Assembly (NCBI RefSeq): GCF_040802235.1
Contig: NC_133166.1
Coordinates: forward strand, 2,728,001 to 2,792,000
Direction of reading: 5' to 3'
From: Manis javanica
Lineage: Eukaryota > Chordata > Mammalia > Pholidota > Manidae
DNA length: 64,000 nt
Part shown: positions 12,590 to 23,779 of the stretch, in pieces
Numbering within the stretch: position 1 is the first letter of the stretch
Layout of the letters: each line of letters opens with the position of its first letter
Notes under the pieces: model-generated
Told to the model about the DNA's origin: nothing
The model's database searches: none
What the model saw: only the letters and a program-made list of their open reading frames with translations
Program-made: the position numbers and the translations under genes

Positions 12590-13190
12590 CCAAAAATCAA
12601 AACTGCATAGCAGAGTAATTGCAAAAAAGATTGACTTCCATACTTGTCAGTGCCTTCATCCCTGCCTTCCCTATGGGTGACCATTTTTATTCATTTTGAC
12701 TCACCTTTTCAATTAAAAAAAATCAAATATAATATACATACATTATCTGCAATCATCCCCTTTTGCACTGTGTGACATACACTGTTTTCCTTTCAATATT
12801 ATATTGAGGTGTTTTTTTTTTAGTATTATATTCTGAAAAGCAGTGTGTAGCATACCTAGAAATCTTCCTGATTTCCAGAATAGCTGTTCCTATCAATGGA
12901 TATTTAGGTGCAATCTGTTGCTACTATAAATAATAACCTAGTGAATGATCTTGCACATGTATTATTTTGTATTTGAGTCAACATTTATTTGGGATAGTCT
13001 GTGAGAAGTAAGATTGCAGGCTGCTGCAGTTTTGCTAGATATTGCCAAGTATCCCTCCACAGGAGTTACATAATTTTTCATTTCTATCATCAATATATTA
13101 CAATTTCCCTTCACCTTGTCAAATTGTTGTATTTTGAAATACTAAATGAGAAATGGTATCTCTTGGTTTTCATATTTAAGTTGAGAGAGA
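12590..13190 (-). mobile_element. Ancient L1 (L1M/HAL1-like) ORF2-3' fragment
   Basis: On the plus strand the order of phrases (TATCAATGGATATTTAGGTG, then GCTACTATAAATAATAACCT, then GATATTGCCAAGTATCCCTC, then GAGAAATGGTATCTC) is the reverse complement of the L1 ORF2 C-terminal region. Divergence is high, so the insertion is old. No end repeats were found. Confidence 0.65.
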
Positions 13191-13199
13191 CTCTCCCCT

Positions 13200-14350
13200 A
13201 GATGGTATTCCCCCTGCCCCTTTTCATACAGATTAGACATTTATGAATTCTAAACCTCTACAAGAAAAAATTACACATTTTCAGTGTAGTGAAAATTTTA
13301 ATAAATTTCGGTTGACTCAGACAATCAAGCACTGGAAGGCTGATGGAGATCATTTGATTAGCTCTCATTTTAGAAGTAACAAAACTGACTCTTTAATGAG
13401 GCCCAGGGAATTTAAATCATGTAAGTAGGCTATGCAGCTGAAAATGGACTTTCTGAATGTGGAAAGGGAAATTACTAAAAAAGTGTATACTATTAGAAAT
13501 GTTTAGAAAATGAGATCAAAGAAATTAAAGGAGACTGTCGGTTCCTCTTTTACACAATGGGAATCATGTCTTCAAGCAAAAGGCTATAGTAAAATATTTT
13601 TGAAATTTGTTTCAGCATTTAATCTCTTTTTAGGGCTTATCACCATGAGTTTATCATTCTATGAAGCACATGTGAGAAACCCAAACATAAGAGTACATGC
13701 CCCTGGGGATGCTGGTAAAGTAGAATTTGGCTGGATTTGAAATGGTGATGGCTAGAAACAACTTGTGTTTCAGTCAAGCCATTCCTCACGGGGCCAGAGC
13801 TCACTTTAGGCACAGCAAAAATGTCAATGGCTGTACTTTTCTGTCTTACTTTTCTCTGTGTGCCTGTAAAGTGCTAAACTTCCATTTGTGAAATAATTAA
13901 AATGACTCTGAAAGAGCCAGACTCATTTCCCTCACTCAGTGAAGAGCTGAATCCTTAAGAAGAGACAATGATAAATTTCAATGACTTGGCTGTCATTTTA
14001 TGGCCATTCATAAAGTTATTAACAAAAATCCTGTTACTTTAAGAACTGTTATACAAAATTATGAGGTAAAGATTTCTAAAAAGATATGATACATTGTTTC
14101 AGTTTGTAACAGATGAAAAATACAATCTTAGTAATAAGTCCTTATAAAGCAAAAGTCAATTTTGTTGGACTACAGTTTATTGCAGATGAATGATTTATTT
14201 ATTTTCTTAAAGATATATTGCTTATAAGTACTAATTTTAGGATTTTGAAGTTAAGAAGACTTTGAAATTGGGGCACCAAACAAGAAATATGTTAAAAGAT
14301 ATTGATCAACTAAAACATTAAAATTAATTAATAAATGCTGAGGACTTAGA
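13200..14350. other. gene-free spacer, nothing recognised
   Basis: Short open frames only, without family resemblance. No RNA gene and no clear repeat was seen. Confidence 0.4.
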
Positions 14351-14354
14351 TTTT

Positions 14355-14765
14355 TAAACATTTTATTCTGACAATTTCAGAGTTATAGAAAATGTGCTAA
14401 CATGTTACAAAGAATTCCCATACATATTTACCTGCCTTCCCCAAGTGTTAACATTTCACCACATTTTTTCCCTGTACTTTGATAATCAATTGAAGACATG
14501 ATGCCTCTTTGCTCTTATACACTTATAAGTACATATTTGCTAAAATCAAGGACATTCTTAAATGACCACAGTACCACTATAAAAAAAATCAGCAAAATAA
14601 CATAGATATGGCATTATTATCTAATCTCAGACTTTACTCTACTTTGAAGGATTTCTCTCATTTGTCAGGATTTGGACTGCTCTTTTCATTTTTTTTAAGT
14701 TAGGTTTCTTCTAGTGTCGATGTCATTGTCCCTGGCAGGTCATCAGAACCAACAATTCTTTTCAA
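14355..14765 (-). mobile_element. Old L1 3' UTR fragment
   Basis: The plus strand reads like the reverse complement of an L1M-type 3' UTR: an internal ATTCCCATACATATTTACCT, CAAGTGTTAACATTTCACCA, a central segment around ATAACATAGATATGGCATTA, and a Cys/Thr-rich tail around 14700-14750. A (GT)n run, possibly later, follows at about 14780-14800. Confidence 0.55.
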
Positions 14766-15214
14766 ATTCATCTTAGTGCGAGTGTGTGTGTGTGTGTATG
14801 TATTTTATAGATAGTGTTAATAACTTAAAGCTGCTTTAGTGATCTAAAGTAGGCATAGTTTACCAATGTCCATTTCATGAACTGAAGTGTTCAAGTCAAA
14901 CTCCAAACTCCTTTATGGCATAAAAAAAGAAGATTGATTTTAAATTACGAAACAAAATTTAACCTACTATTTGCAACTGCATTTATTTCATTAACATGTC
15001 TTTCAATATTATCAGGAGTTATAATTTTCATAATAATAGAAAATGAAATCCATGTCAATATTATATTAATGTTATAACCTTACAAAAAATGTTACTAATG
15101 TTATGCTAATACAGAAAACATGAAGTCTGTTTTTTTGCTGCTGTTGTTTTTGTGTTTGTTTTGTTTTCTTTTTGTATCCCAACCCTGAAGACTTTCACTG
15201 AGACCATAGGGAAT

Positions 15215-16165
15215 TTATTTTATAGAAGAACACAACTTTTCTAGAGCTCTATTCAAAGCATTTTTGACTTCCTGGTTCCTCAGGCTGTATATGAAAGGAT
15301 TCAGCATGGGAATTACCACAATATAGAAAACAGAAGCTATTTTGTCAGTGTCCAGAGAATGGCTTTTTTTTGGCTGCATATACATGAAGATGACTGAGCC
15401 ATAAAATATGGTGATGGAGGTCAGGTGTGATGTGCAAGTAGAAAATGTCTTCTTCCTGCCTTCAGCCGAATTCATTCTCAGAATGGCAAACAGAATGAAT
15501 ATGTAAGAGACAAGAATGATCAAAAGAGAGAGAAGGGTATTGAAACCAGCAAGTATGAAGAGTATCAGTGTTTTGATGTCTTTGTAGAGGGTCTTACGAC
15601 AAGCCAGACCAACCAGGGGAATATCATCACAGTAGAAGTGATGTATTATGTTTGAATTACAGAAAGACAAGTGGAATGTAAGAATTGTCTGGAGGAGTCC
15701 CACAAAAAAGCCATACAAATATGTACTCGCCATCATTTGCACACAGACCCTTCTGTTCATGACAGTGGTATAGAGTAAAGGGTTGCTAATGGCCACATAC
15801 CTATCATACGCCATGACTGAAAGCATATACACCTCACAAACCGCAAACATGACAAAGCAACACAACTGAGTGGCACAAGCAGGTAAGGATATTCTTTTAA
15901 TTTCTTGGAGGAAATTCACCAAGGTGTTAGGGGTGACAGAAGAGGTATAACAAAAATCAACAAAAGCTAAGTGGCTGAGGAAAAAATACATAGGTGTGTG
16001 AATCTGAGGACTGATATGAATTAGCATAATTAACCCAAGATTACCTATGACACTAATTAAGTAGATCATTAGAAAGATCCCGAAAAGAAGGGCTTGTAGC
16101 TCTGGACTGTCTGTGAGTCCCACGAGGATGAATTCAGTCACTTCTGAATTATTTCCTTTGGCCAT
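15215..16165 (-). CDS. Olfactory receptor, OR5 family (OR5AL1-like), intact
   Basis: A single-exon seven-transmembrane odorant receptor of 316 residues, within the usual 305-320. It would signal through Golf in olfactory cilia. Hallmarks: an N-glycosylation sequon at Asn5, [13 protein letters not shown] (58-70, TM2), the disulfide Cys97, MAYDRY (118-123, end of TM3), the [10 protein letters not shown] segment at TM6, and [10 protein letters not shown] in TM7. The usual Cys after DRYVAI is Ser here (DRYVAIS). The N-terminus MAKGN and the position next downstream of OR8U1 suggest an orthologue of OR5AL1, but I recall that sequence poorly, so only the OR5 family is firm. OR5R1, the other candidate by position, has a different N-terminus. 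No strong splice acceptor lies just before the ATG. The start is fixed by the conserved length of the extracellular N-terminus. Confidence 0.95.
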   Translation of the reverse strand: MAKGNNSEVTEFILVGLTDSPELQALLFGIFLMIYLISVIGNLGLIMLIHISPQIHTPMYFFLSHLAFVDFCYTSSVTPNTLVNFLQEIKRISLPACATQLCCFVMFAVCEVYMLSVMAYDRYVAISNPLLYTTVMNRRVCVQMMASTYLYGFFVGLLQTILTFHLSFCNSNIIHHFYCDDIPLVGLACRKTLYKDIKTLILFILAGFNTLLSLLIILVSYIFILFAILRMNSAEGRKKTFSTCTSHLTSITIFYGSVIFMYMQPKKSHSLDTDKIASVFYIVVIPMLNPFIYSLRNQEVKNALNRALEKLCSSIK

Positions 16166-18480
16166 GGTATATGTGTAGAAGCATATTATACTGTTACCTC
16201 TAGAACATCCATTCTGGATAATCTTCCACTTCTTGAATTAAGCACTTGACTCACACTTGTTTTATGGCAACTGTATTGGAAAAATCATCCTCAGTCATGC
16301 CATTGGGCATTCTCAGCATTCAATTCTGCCTGCTTTTGATCTGAAGGGATTTACTCCAGGCAGAAATTCCAAGAAGCTCAGTGGTCTGAGGGATTGTTAA
16401 AGAATTGTTAAAGGATGCCTTGAATTAAATGTGGAATCTCATACATACAATGAAAACCCAGTATTATAGGCATAGCAGGATAACTAATTCAATGATACTA
16501 GATATAGCAGCATATTTCAGGGTAATATATTAAGATGAAATACTGGGCATTTCAACTCAACTGAGGATTATGACAGCCTTTACTGTGTCTAAACATTCGA
16601 AGTTTGCTAGCCAATGCATTAGAAGAAGGAGGAAAATATCATTTATAAAGCATACGATATTATGTCTGAACCAATAAATTCAGTGGAAAGATGTTATTCG
16701 ACTTACTATGATTGTGGTAAACTCTTCTGCTACAAAGCTCTATAATGAAAATGGTCCCTTAATAAAAATGTAACTTTAAAGCAATCTGCAAATAAAGTTT
16801 TCAAGATTTCATTTAAAATAATAAACAATTTAAAACCTAGGGTTTAATTTAATAAAAATCTAATATTAATAAACATATTAACACTAAAGCAAAACGTTGG
16901 TTCATGTTGTTTTAGTTGAATAAATTCATAGTGTCACATTATTTCTTAGCAGAATGGCATTTAGGAAAGAAGAAAATTCTTACAGGTTAATTCAAATTTG
17001 AAATGCATGATAGATAACCCTAAATAAATCTCTTAGATAAAATTGCAAAACAGGACCTTTCATGAAGTATAGTGAAGGGTTATTTTAACCTTACAATAAT
17101 AAACCATATTATAAACTAAAAAATGTAAAACAAAGTGGAATTAGTGTCATGCCAGTGAATGTGTATCAACTGGTTTTCAAAAAAAAATAAATGGTAATTT
17201 GTAGCATCTGCTGGTTTTCTGATTTCCATGGTGTAAGTATCCCCAACCATAGCTGACTTCAAGCTACCAACCTGAAGTCATTGAACAAGGGGTGGGAAAG
17301 AGATATGCAGGTATAGATTTTGTTATATATGTATACTGTTATGAGCTACACTGGTGGTAGTCATTCCAAAATAGGTTGGTATTGTAAGAAAAATAATAAA
17401 ATAATATTTTGTCTAAGACAACACACATATGATTATACCATAAGCTAGAGAACCACTGAAGTCATTTAACATTCACATGGCCCCTAGATTTTAAAGAGTG
17501 GAATTGAAAATTGTGAAATTGTTATTGCATTTATTTGAAACATGTTTCATGTATCTCTACATCTATCAATTGATTATCTAGCTATCTGTCCATATCACAG
17601 TTATTGGTTGTACATGGCAGTCCTCATTTACATAGTGTTTCTCCATGTTCATTATTATGCAAGGGAGGGAGATGATATGCAAGTACCTACCATTTACTAT
17701 AACCCATTTTCATGTAAAGAGACTCTAAACTGAATGACATTGCCATCATTTAATTGATAATCTAATGAGAGCTGCACACAGTACAATGTCATTTTTTGAC
17801 CATAGATGTAGATTTTTTTTCTCTGGACTACACTGCCTACTGGCTTTATTGTATTATAAGCTTTACTTTAATCCATCACAACCAACTTACCTTAGATCTG
17901 CGGGGTATAACTGCGTATTATCCTTGCTACTGGCAAAATGGGGCGTGAGGTTCCAATGATTTGAAGAATATTTATTTAGAATGTCTGAAGCTCCTGGGAT
18001 TCCATCCCTGAATTACATTACTATTTTTAAAAATAATTAGAAAAAAAGTAGAAGGAGGTCTCATAGGCTTAAAAAAAGCAGCTCAGTTTCAGTCTTTTGA
18101 GAAAAAGAGTCACTCTTTCAAGAACAAACCAGACTTCCAGGTCAGTGGAAGGCTGTGTTAAATAAATAACATCATTAAAGTTAGGCTGTAGTATTATTCT
18201 CTTTAATAAAGAAAATTTGTTAAATGTATAAATATGGGACAGTTTCATATTGTCTTTTATTTCAAGTAATTATCAAATCAGAGTAAAATATTTATACTAT
18301 GCATCTTTGCTTTTTACATGAGTCATTGTTGAAGCAGCTGGAGAATGCTTTTTGGAGGTGTGAAGAGTCTAAACTTTTGCCCATGTTCTGCGTCTACCTA
18401 GTTATATATCCAGGTAATGGCTTTTTATACCATTTTTTATTTGAGAAATGGGAAAATTGGTATAAATCTTATGGACCAAA
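16166..18480. other. gene-free A+T-rich spacer between OR genes
   Basis: This holds the upstream region of the OR5-like gene, where its promoter and noncoding 5' exon should lie. I could not place a promoter. The open frames are short and lack family resemblance. No clear repeat was identified. Confidence 0.4.
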
Positions 18481-18484
18481 GAAT

Positions 18485-19615
18485 TTTATCTATTTATTTA
18501 TTTCAGTTGAGGTACATCCAATAAAATACACGAATTTTAGAGCACAGCTCAATGGATTTTGATATGTGTGTACACTCAGTAACCACAACCCAGATCAAGA
18601 TATCGAACATTCTCCCTTTTTTTCCATTTGCCTATTTCATCCAGCCCTCCACACCCCCTCCTCTGTGCCGCCAGTCTGAAACACAAGTTTCTCTATGCGT
18701 ATGAGTCTATTTCTGGGTTTTTTTGCTCATTTGTTTTGTTTTTTTAGATTCCGCATGTAAGTGAAATCATAGGGTATTTTGTATTCTCTGTCTGACTTGT
18801 TTCACTTAGCCTACTATACTCTAGGTCCATCCATGCTGTTGCAAATAGCAAGATTTCACTCTCTTTAATAGCTGAGTAATATTCCACTGTATATATGTTA
18901 GCACATCTTGTTTATCCATTCATCTATCAATGGACATTTAGGCTGCTTCTGTATCTTGGCTATTGTAAATAATGCTGCAATAAACATAGGGGCGCATATA
19001 TTTTTCTGGACTAGGGGAATTATTTTCTTTGAGTAAATTCCTAGAAGGGGAATTGCTGGGTTGTATGGTATTTCTATTTTTAGTTTCTAAAAGAAACTCC
19101 ACACTGTTTTCCATAGTGGCTCACCAATTCAGACTCACCAGCAGTACACGAGGGTTCCTTTTCCTCCACATCCCCACCAGCACTTGCTATTTCTTGTCTT
19201 GTTGATGATGGCCATTCTGACTGGTGTGAGGTGACAGCTCATTATGGTTTTCATTTGCATTTCCCTGATGAGGAGTGATTTTGATCATCTTCTCATGGGT
19301 CTCTTGGCCATCTGAATGTCTTCTTGGAAGAAATGTCTATTCAGGTCCTCTGTCCATTTTCAAACTGTGTTTTTTGGGATTATTTTTGGTGTCGAGTCAT
19401 AGGATTTCTTTATATATTTGTGATATTAGCCTTTTATTGGATATATTATTTGCAAATATATTCTACCATAAAGTAGGTTGGCTTTTCCTTTTTGTTGTGG
19501 TTTCCTTTGCTGTACAGAAGCTTTTTAGTTTGATGTAGTCCCATTTGTTTATTTTTGCTTTTGTTTCCCTTGCCTGGGGAGACATCTCCAGAATAAATTA
19601 CTAATGCTGATGTTC
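18485..19615 (-). mobile_element. Older L1 3' half fragment
   Basis: The plus strand begins with an L1 3' UTR in reverse (GTTGAGGTACATCCAATAAA, then GATATGTGTGTACACTCAG). It runs into reversed ORF2 C-terminal phrases (TCCATCCATGCTGTTGCAAA, AGTAATATTCCACTGTATAT, GACATTTAGGCTGCTTCTGT, GTGATATTAGCCTTTTATTG). It is distinct from and older than the L1 at 3361-9356. It stops near GGGGAGACATCTCC at about 19590. A further short reversed L1-like piece (TTATCAGATACATTGTCTGC) is at about 19788-19830. Confidence 0.85.
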
Positions 19616-20055
19616 AAGAGTAAAGCCACTCTGAGCAGGGGAAGGAGGACAGTGGGGTGGGGCTGGTCACTAGAGCTGGGGATCCAGAGTTAGCCAACAA
19701 GAGCTTCTACTTACCAAAGGAAGAAAATTGTATTCCAATTTCAAGGCTGGAACAACTCAGGAAAAGATAATAGTAGGCCAGTACCCCTTATCAGATACAT
19801 TGTCTGCAAATGTATTTGCCCATAAAGAAGAATTAATTATTTTTAATACATTTTCCATTTGAAAAATGAGGGGATGGATATAAATTCTTATGGTTACTTG
19901 TACATCAGAAATCTCATTTTAACTAAAAATATTTAGAACACTTCATTTTACAGTAAACAGATACATAGAAATTACATATTGAGAATAGGATTCTGATAGT
20001 TTTTTGGAGAAAAAAAATCAGACCATGAAGAACTGTCCATTTTTATTTATTCAAG

Positions 20056-21015
20056 TCACTTTCTCAATTTTACAAACACAAAAGCCAGGTTTCCATTGCT
20101 AATGACTTTCTTCAGGGCCTCTTTCACCTCCTTATTCCTGAGGCTGTAGATTAAGGGGTTCAACATGGGAATGACCACAGTGTAGAAGACAGAGGCCACC
20201 TTGTCTGTTTCAAGGGAATGGTGTGAGCTGGGCTGCAAGTACATAAAGATGAGGGTCCCGTAGAATATGGTGACCACCAGCATGTGGGAGCCACATGTGG
20301 AGAAAGCCTTGCGCCTGCCCTCTGCTGAGTGCATCCTCAGGATAGCAGAAATAATGTACATGTAGGAGACGAAGACAGTCAGAAGGGAAGAAATGAACAT
20401 GATACCAGCACAGGCAAAGATCCAGAGCTGTTTGGAGTGAGTGTCAGAGCAAGTTAGCCTGAGGAGAGGCATGTCATCGCAGTAGAAATGACGGATGATA
20501 TTGGAGTGGCAGTAGGAGAGGCGGAAGGTGAGGATGGTATGAAACAGTGCCACCAGGAAGCTATAGCCATAGGGGACAGCCACCAGCTGAATGCAGATTC
20601 CCGGGGACATTACAGCCATATAGAGGAGAGGGTTACAAATGGCCACGTATCGGTCATAGGCCATGGAAGCCAGTAGCAAGCACTCAGCAGTCATGAAGGC
20701 CAGGAAACAGCCTAACTGAGTGGCACACGCATTGAAGGAGATTACGTTTTGTTTATACAAGAAATTGCCAAGCATTTTGGGAGTAATAACAGAAGAGTAA
20801 CAGAAATCGACAAAAGCCAGGTTGCTGAGAAAGAAGTACATTGGTGTGTTGAGTCTTGCATCTGTTCTAATGAGTAGGATCAGACCTAGATTGCCGGCTA
20901 CTGTGAAGAGGTAGATGGATAAGAAAACCACAAAAAAGGGCATCTTCAACTCCTGACGATCGGTGAGGCCCACAAGAATAAATTCTGTCACCCGGGTGCA
21001 ATTTATCTGAGTCAT
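20056..21015 (-). CDS. OR8U1: Olfactory receptor OR8U1 orthologue, intact
   Basis: A single-exon odorant receptor of 319 residues that matches human OR8U1 (and its near-identical OR8U8/9 haplotype forms) almost throughout as I recall it: the INCT N-terminus (sequon at Asn5), [20 protein letters not shown] in TM2, [11 protein letters not shown] in the first extracellular loop, disulfide Cys97, [10 protein letters not shown] (118-127), FRLSYCHSN in loop 2, [16 protein letters not shown], and [12 protein letters not shown] in TM7. The C-terminus runs about ten residues past the human end, after KKVISN, through [12 protein letters not shown] splice-acceptor candidate (TCTTCATCCAG) ends at 21031, 15 bases before the ATG. 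Ligand not predictable. Confidence 0.97.
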   Translation of the reverse strand: MTQINCTRVTEFILVGLTDRQELKMPFFVVFLSIYLFTVAGNLGLILLIRTDARLNTPMYFFLSNLAFVDFCYSSVITPKMLGNFLYKQNVISFNACATQLGCFLAFMTAECLLLASMAYDRYVAICNPLLYMAVMSPGICIQLVAVPYGYSFLVALFHTILTFRLSYCHSNIIRHFYCDDMPLLRLTCSDTHSKQLWIFACAGIMFISSLLTVFVSYMYIISAILRMHSAEGRRKAFSTCGSHMLVVTIFYGTLIFMYLQPSSHHSLETDKVASVFYTVVIPMLNPLIYSLRNKEVKEALKKVISNGNLAFVFVKLRK

Positions 21016-21029
21016 GTGTCTTCAGTGAG

Positions 21030-21050
21030 CCTGGATGAAGAGATTTAAAT
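21030..21050 (-). other. Candidate splice acceptor for the OR8U1 coding exon
   Basis: Minus strand: a pyrimidine-rich TCTCTTCATCCAG with its AG at 21032-21031, so the coding exon would start at 21030, 15 bases before the ATG. OR genes usually have noncoding upstream exons spliced to one coding exon. Inferred from sequence only. Confidence 0.5.
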
Positions 21051-21379
21051 CTCACCTAATTAAATTAAATTTAAACCTTCATATCCTGAAAAGTAATTTT
21101 ATTTGTTAATATGAAAGCACTAATATTAAAATTATTAACATAAGTGGATGGAACGAAGAATTAAAGGACTATTTGGTGGAAAAGGCTTATCTCTCTTGCT
21201 CAACTCGATTAAATTATGTTAGGATCCATTCCCCACTGGCTCTGTTCGAAGGTTTTGTGCAATGTATTCTTTAAAATTTGTTAATTTTTCATAATTTTAA
21301 AAACTGTTGTTTTTGTTGAAAGAAATCTTAACATTTATAACAGTCATAGGGAAAAATTTAAAAGGACAGCAATCTAGTC

Positions 21380-21690
21380 CAGGTGGCTCCCTTCTGCTTC
21401 TCAGCAAAAGCAGCAGAAACTCCCTTAATTCCCACTCTGCCAGGCACTCACTCCCTAAGCTCACTCCCTCAACTTCCTCCCCCTTGATTGCTTGCTGTGC
21501 ACCTAGAAATGATGCAGATAAGGACGCAGAAAGGCTCCCCTTGCCTCTGTTCGGGGCTCAGACCTTGGGAGAGGACTCCCCTCCCAGCCCGCCGGTGTAA
21601 AATAAACCTCAACACTCCAAGACCTCCGAGTGCCGCTTGGTTCTTCTGTCAGCAATGCAGTTCCAGTTTTACAGATTTTTCTGTGACAAC
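21380..21690 (+). mobile_element. LTR fossil, 3' part (class I ERV-like)
   Basis: The pattern is that of an LTR U3/R/U5: a C-rich U3 end, a polyadenylation signal AATAAA at 21601-21606 just after GCCGGTGTAA, then a U5-like stretch with TTGGTTCTTCTGTCAGC. No internal retroviral genes adjoin it, so it is likely a solo or truncated LTR. The 5' boundary is not defined. The piece 21567-21603 reappears, diverged, at 22911-22947. Confidence 0.55.
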
Positions 21691-21699
21691 AGAATGGAA

Positions 21700-23470
21700 A
21701 ATGGGTGTTCTGCAGTGATATCACTGTGACAGACCTCTCCTCATGCCTGGGTGATACGAACTCCAGGTTACTGCAGTACTGGGAGACACGAAATGCTCTA
21801 TTCTCCTATTCTACATCCATGGCTTATCCCCGAGAGGTCGCCATAGGTTGCTACACAGTCTTCATAACTGCGTTAATAATGCAAATACTGAAAATGGGTA
21901 ACTTTACAAAAGAAACAATAACATACTTTATGGATGTTTATTTACTTCGTTTCTTCTATGCCCATTTTACTAATAAGGAGAGAACTCTCAAACAGGTAAG
22001 TACCTGAAGTAAGTTCAGATAGCTAGTCTGTCCTGCATACAGTTGGAATTCAAACCTGTGTTTTTCTGGTTCAAGATCCCACCCAACTTAACCAGATCAA
22101 ACATAATAAATACCTGCAAATTAAAAAATTTAAAAATGTTTTGCTTAATTAAAATAAAAGTGTTATCTGTTTCTAATAGATTTATACCAGTGTACATGGC
22201 TCCTACCACTTTATTACTCATTTTCAAAACTTAGATTTGGATTATTTTATATTATTTATTTATTATTTTAAGTGGAATATCATCATACGCTTTGCCAGTC
22301 CTTTTGCATTGTTGTTCATTGTCGGAATATGAACATCAATATAAGGTTTAGTTTAGGGTAGAATAACATATAGGAATATGGATTCTTCCTACAATGTCAT
22401 ATGTCATATTTTTCTCTTTCTTTCTCCACATAAAAAGTTAGAAACAATTTTGAGAAAACATAAATTGCTTTGTACTCACTGGAAGTTACAATTGGCAGTC
22501 GACAAAAGCATTGTACAGATAAAATAGCTCATAGTTCCTGACAGTCTTTTTGATGACTAAGGGCTCTTACCTACTACAACTCTTCATTGGGTCATCTTGA
22601 AAAGTTGTCATATTATTAACTTTTGTTTCTTTACTTTAATTGAAGACATTTATTAAGCAGTGATTCTGTGGCAAGAAATTACTTTCAAAACATGTTAGTT
22701 TACTTTTAGTTTATCATAAAGGTTTTATAGTCCATGTTGGAACCCTGACACGCAGATAGATTTTTAATGTCTAATGACAGCAGTGCTATCATGGAGGAAA
22801 ATACAGACCTAGGAAAGCTTCATTCTTATATATTCTAATTCACATATGCAAAAATGAAATTCCATTATAAGAAAAATAATGAAAATTATGTATATGGTCA
22901 TACAAACTATGGGAGATTACTCCTCTCTTAGCCTGCCGGTGTAAAATTATGTATATGGCCACCCTCTTCTTTAATAGTGGCTTTAAGACATTGTCCATGG
23001 CCTACTGCAACAACTATGTGTAATATATGAATAAAACTCATAAATACATAAACAAAATAATAGTTTCACATCTAGACATGTAAATTCAGAATGATTTCCA
23101 GAATGCACTAATATTTTCTTTAAAAAAAATCTTCAGTTTCATTATAAAATGCAGGCTTTGAGGTACTAAAGGTGTTCAGCATCTAGTAATGCTAGTAATG
23201 TTGCCTTAGGACAATTTAGTTCAGTTCCCTCCCCTACTCCAAGGCCACTTCTTACTGCCAACAGCTCAGAAATACAAACATACTCTTCAACCACCTTCTA
23301 ACAGAAATATCTCTTGCTCATCTTTCTATCCCTTTCTATGTGAAGAGGACAGCCTCTTTGACAATATTATCACTGCCAATTGCCATTATATGAGATGGGG
23401 AGGTCATGAAAACTTTTAAAAGCCTAGTTGGTAGTCCCACAAACATATAAATTCCATTTAAAAATAGTTA
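21700..23470. other. gene-free spacer with a small rearrangement scar
   Basis: No gene is seen. At 22882-22961 a 19-base direct repeat with one mismatch flanks a short insert, part of which matches the LTR at 21567-21603 (see findings). The rest is A+T-rich with no family that I recognise. Confidence 0.45.
22882..22961. repeat. Direct repeat flanking a small LTR-derived insert
   Basis: AAAATTATGTATATGG occurs at 22882-22897 and again at 22943-22958, and the next three bases match in two of three. The intervening segment includes 22911-22942, which resembles the upstream LTR at 21567-21598. Confidence 0.75.
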
Positions 23471-23478
23471 AGCAACTA

Positions 23479-23774
23479 CAGCTGACCCTTGAACAATACA
23501 GGTTTGAATTGCTTAAAATAAATATATTGAAAAACGTTTTGGAGCTTTGCAACAGTTTGAATAAACATTTTATTTTATCTAGCTTACTTTACTGTAAGAA
23601 TATAGTATATAATACATATAACACAAAATATGTGTTAATTGATAGTTTATGTTATTATTAAGGCTTCTGGTCAACAGTAGGCTATTAATGGTTAAGTTTT
23701 GGGGGAACCTAAAGTTATATGCAGATTTTAGCTATGGGAGGGTCAGCACCCATAGCCCCTGTGTTGTTTAACTG
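23479..23774. mobile_element. Tigger-like (Tc1/mariner) nonautonomous DNA transposon
   Basis: The left end CAGCTGACCCTTGAACAATA and the reverse complement of the right end (CAGTTAAACAACACAGGGGC) are related inverted repeats. Both are flanked by the target dinucleotide TA (23477-23478 and 23775-23776). The inner sequence contains the familiar run around GTAAGAATATAGTATATAAT and TTAAGTTTTGGGGGAACC. At 296 bases it lacks a transposase, so it is an internally deleted MITE, and old. Confidence 0.8.
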
Positions 23775-23779
23775 TATTT

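Noticed and set aside
14776-14800. GT repeat as a Z-DNA or regulatory element
   Set aside because: Short (fewer than ten units) and interrupted; no context suggests function.
15215-16165. Calling this gene OR5R1
   Set aside because: The recalled OR5R1 N-terminus and loops (MAEVNISYV, DLCYSSAITP) differ; MAKGN and synteny fit OR5AL1 better, so only the OR5 family was asserted.
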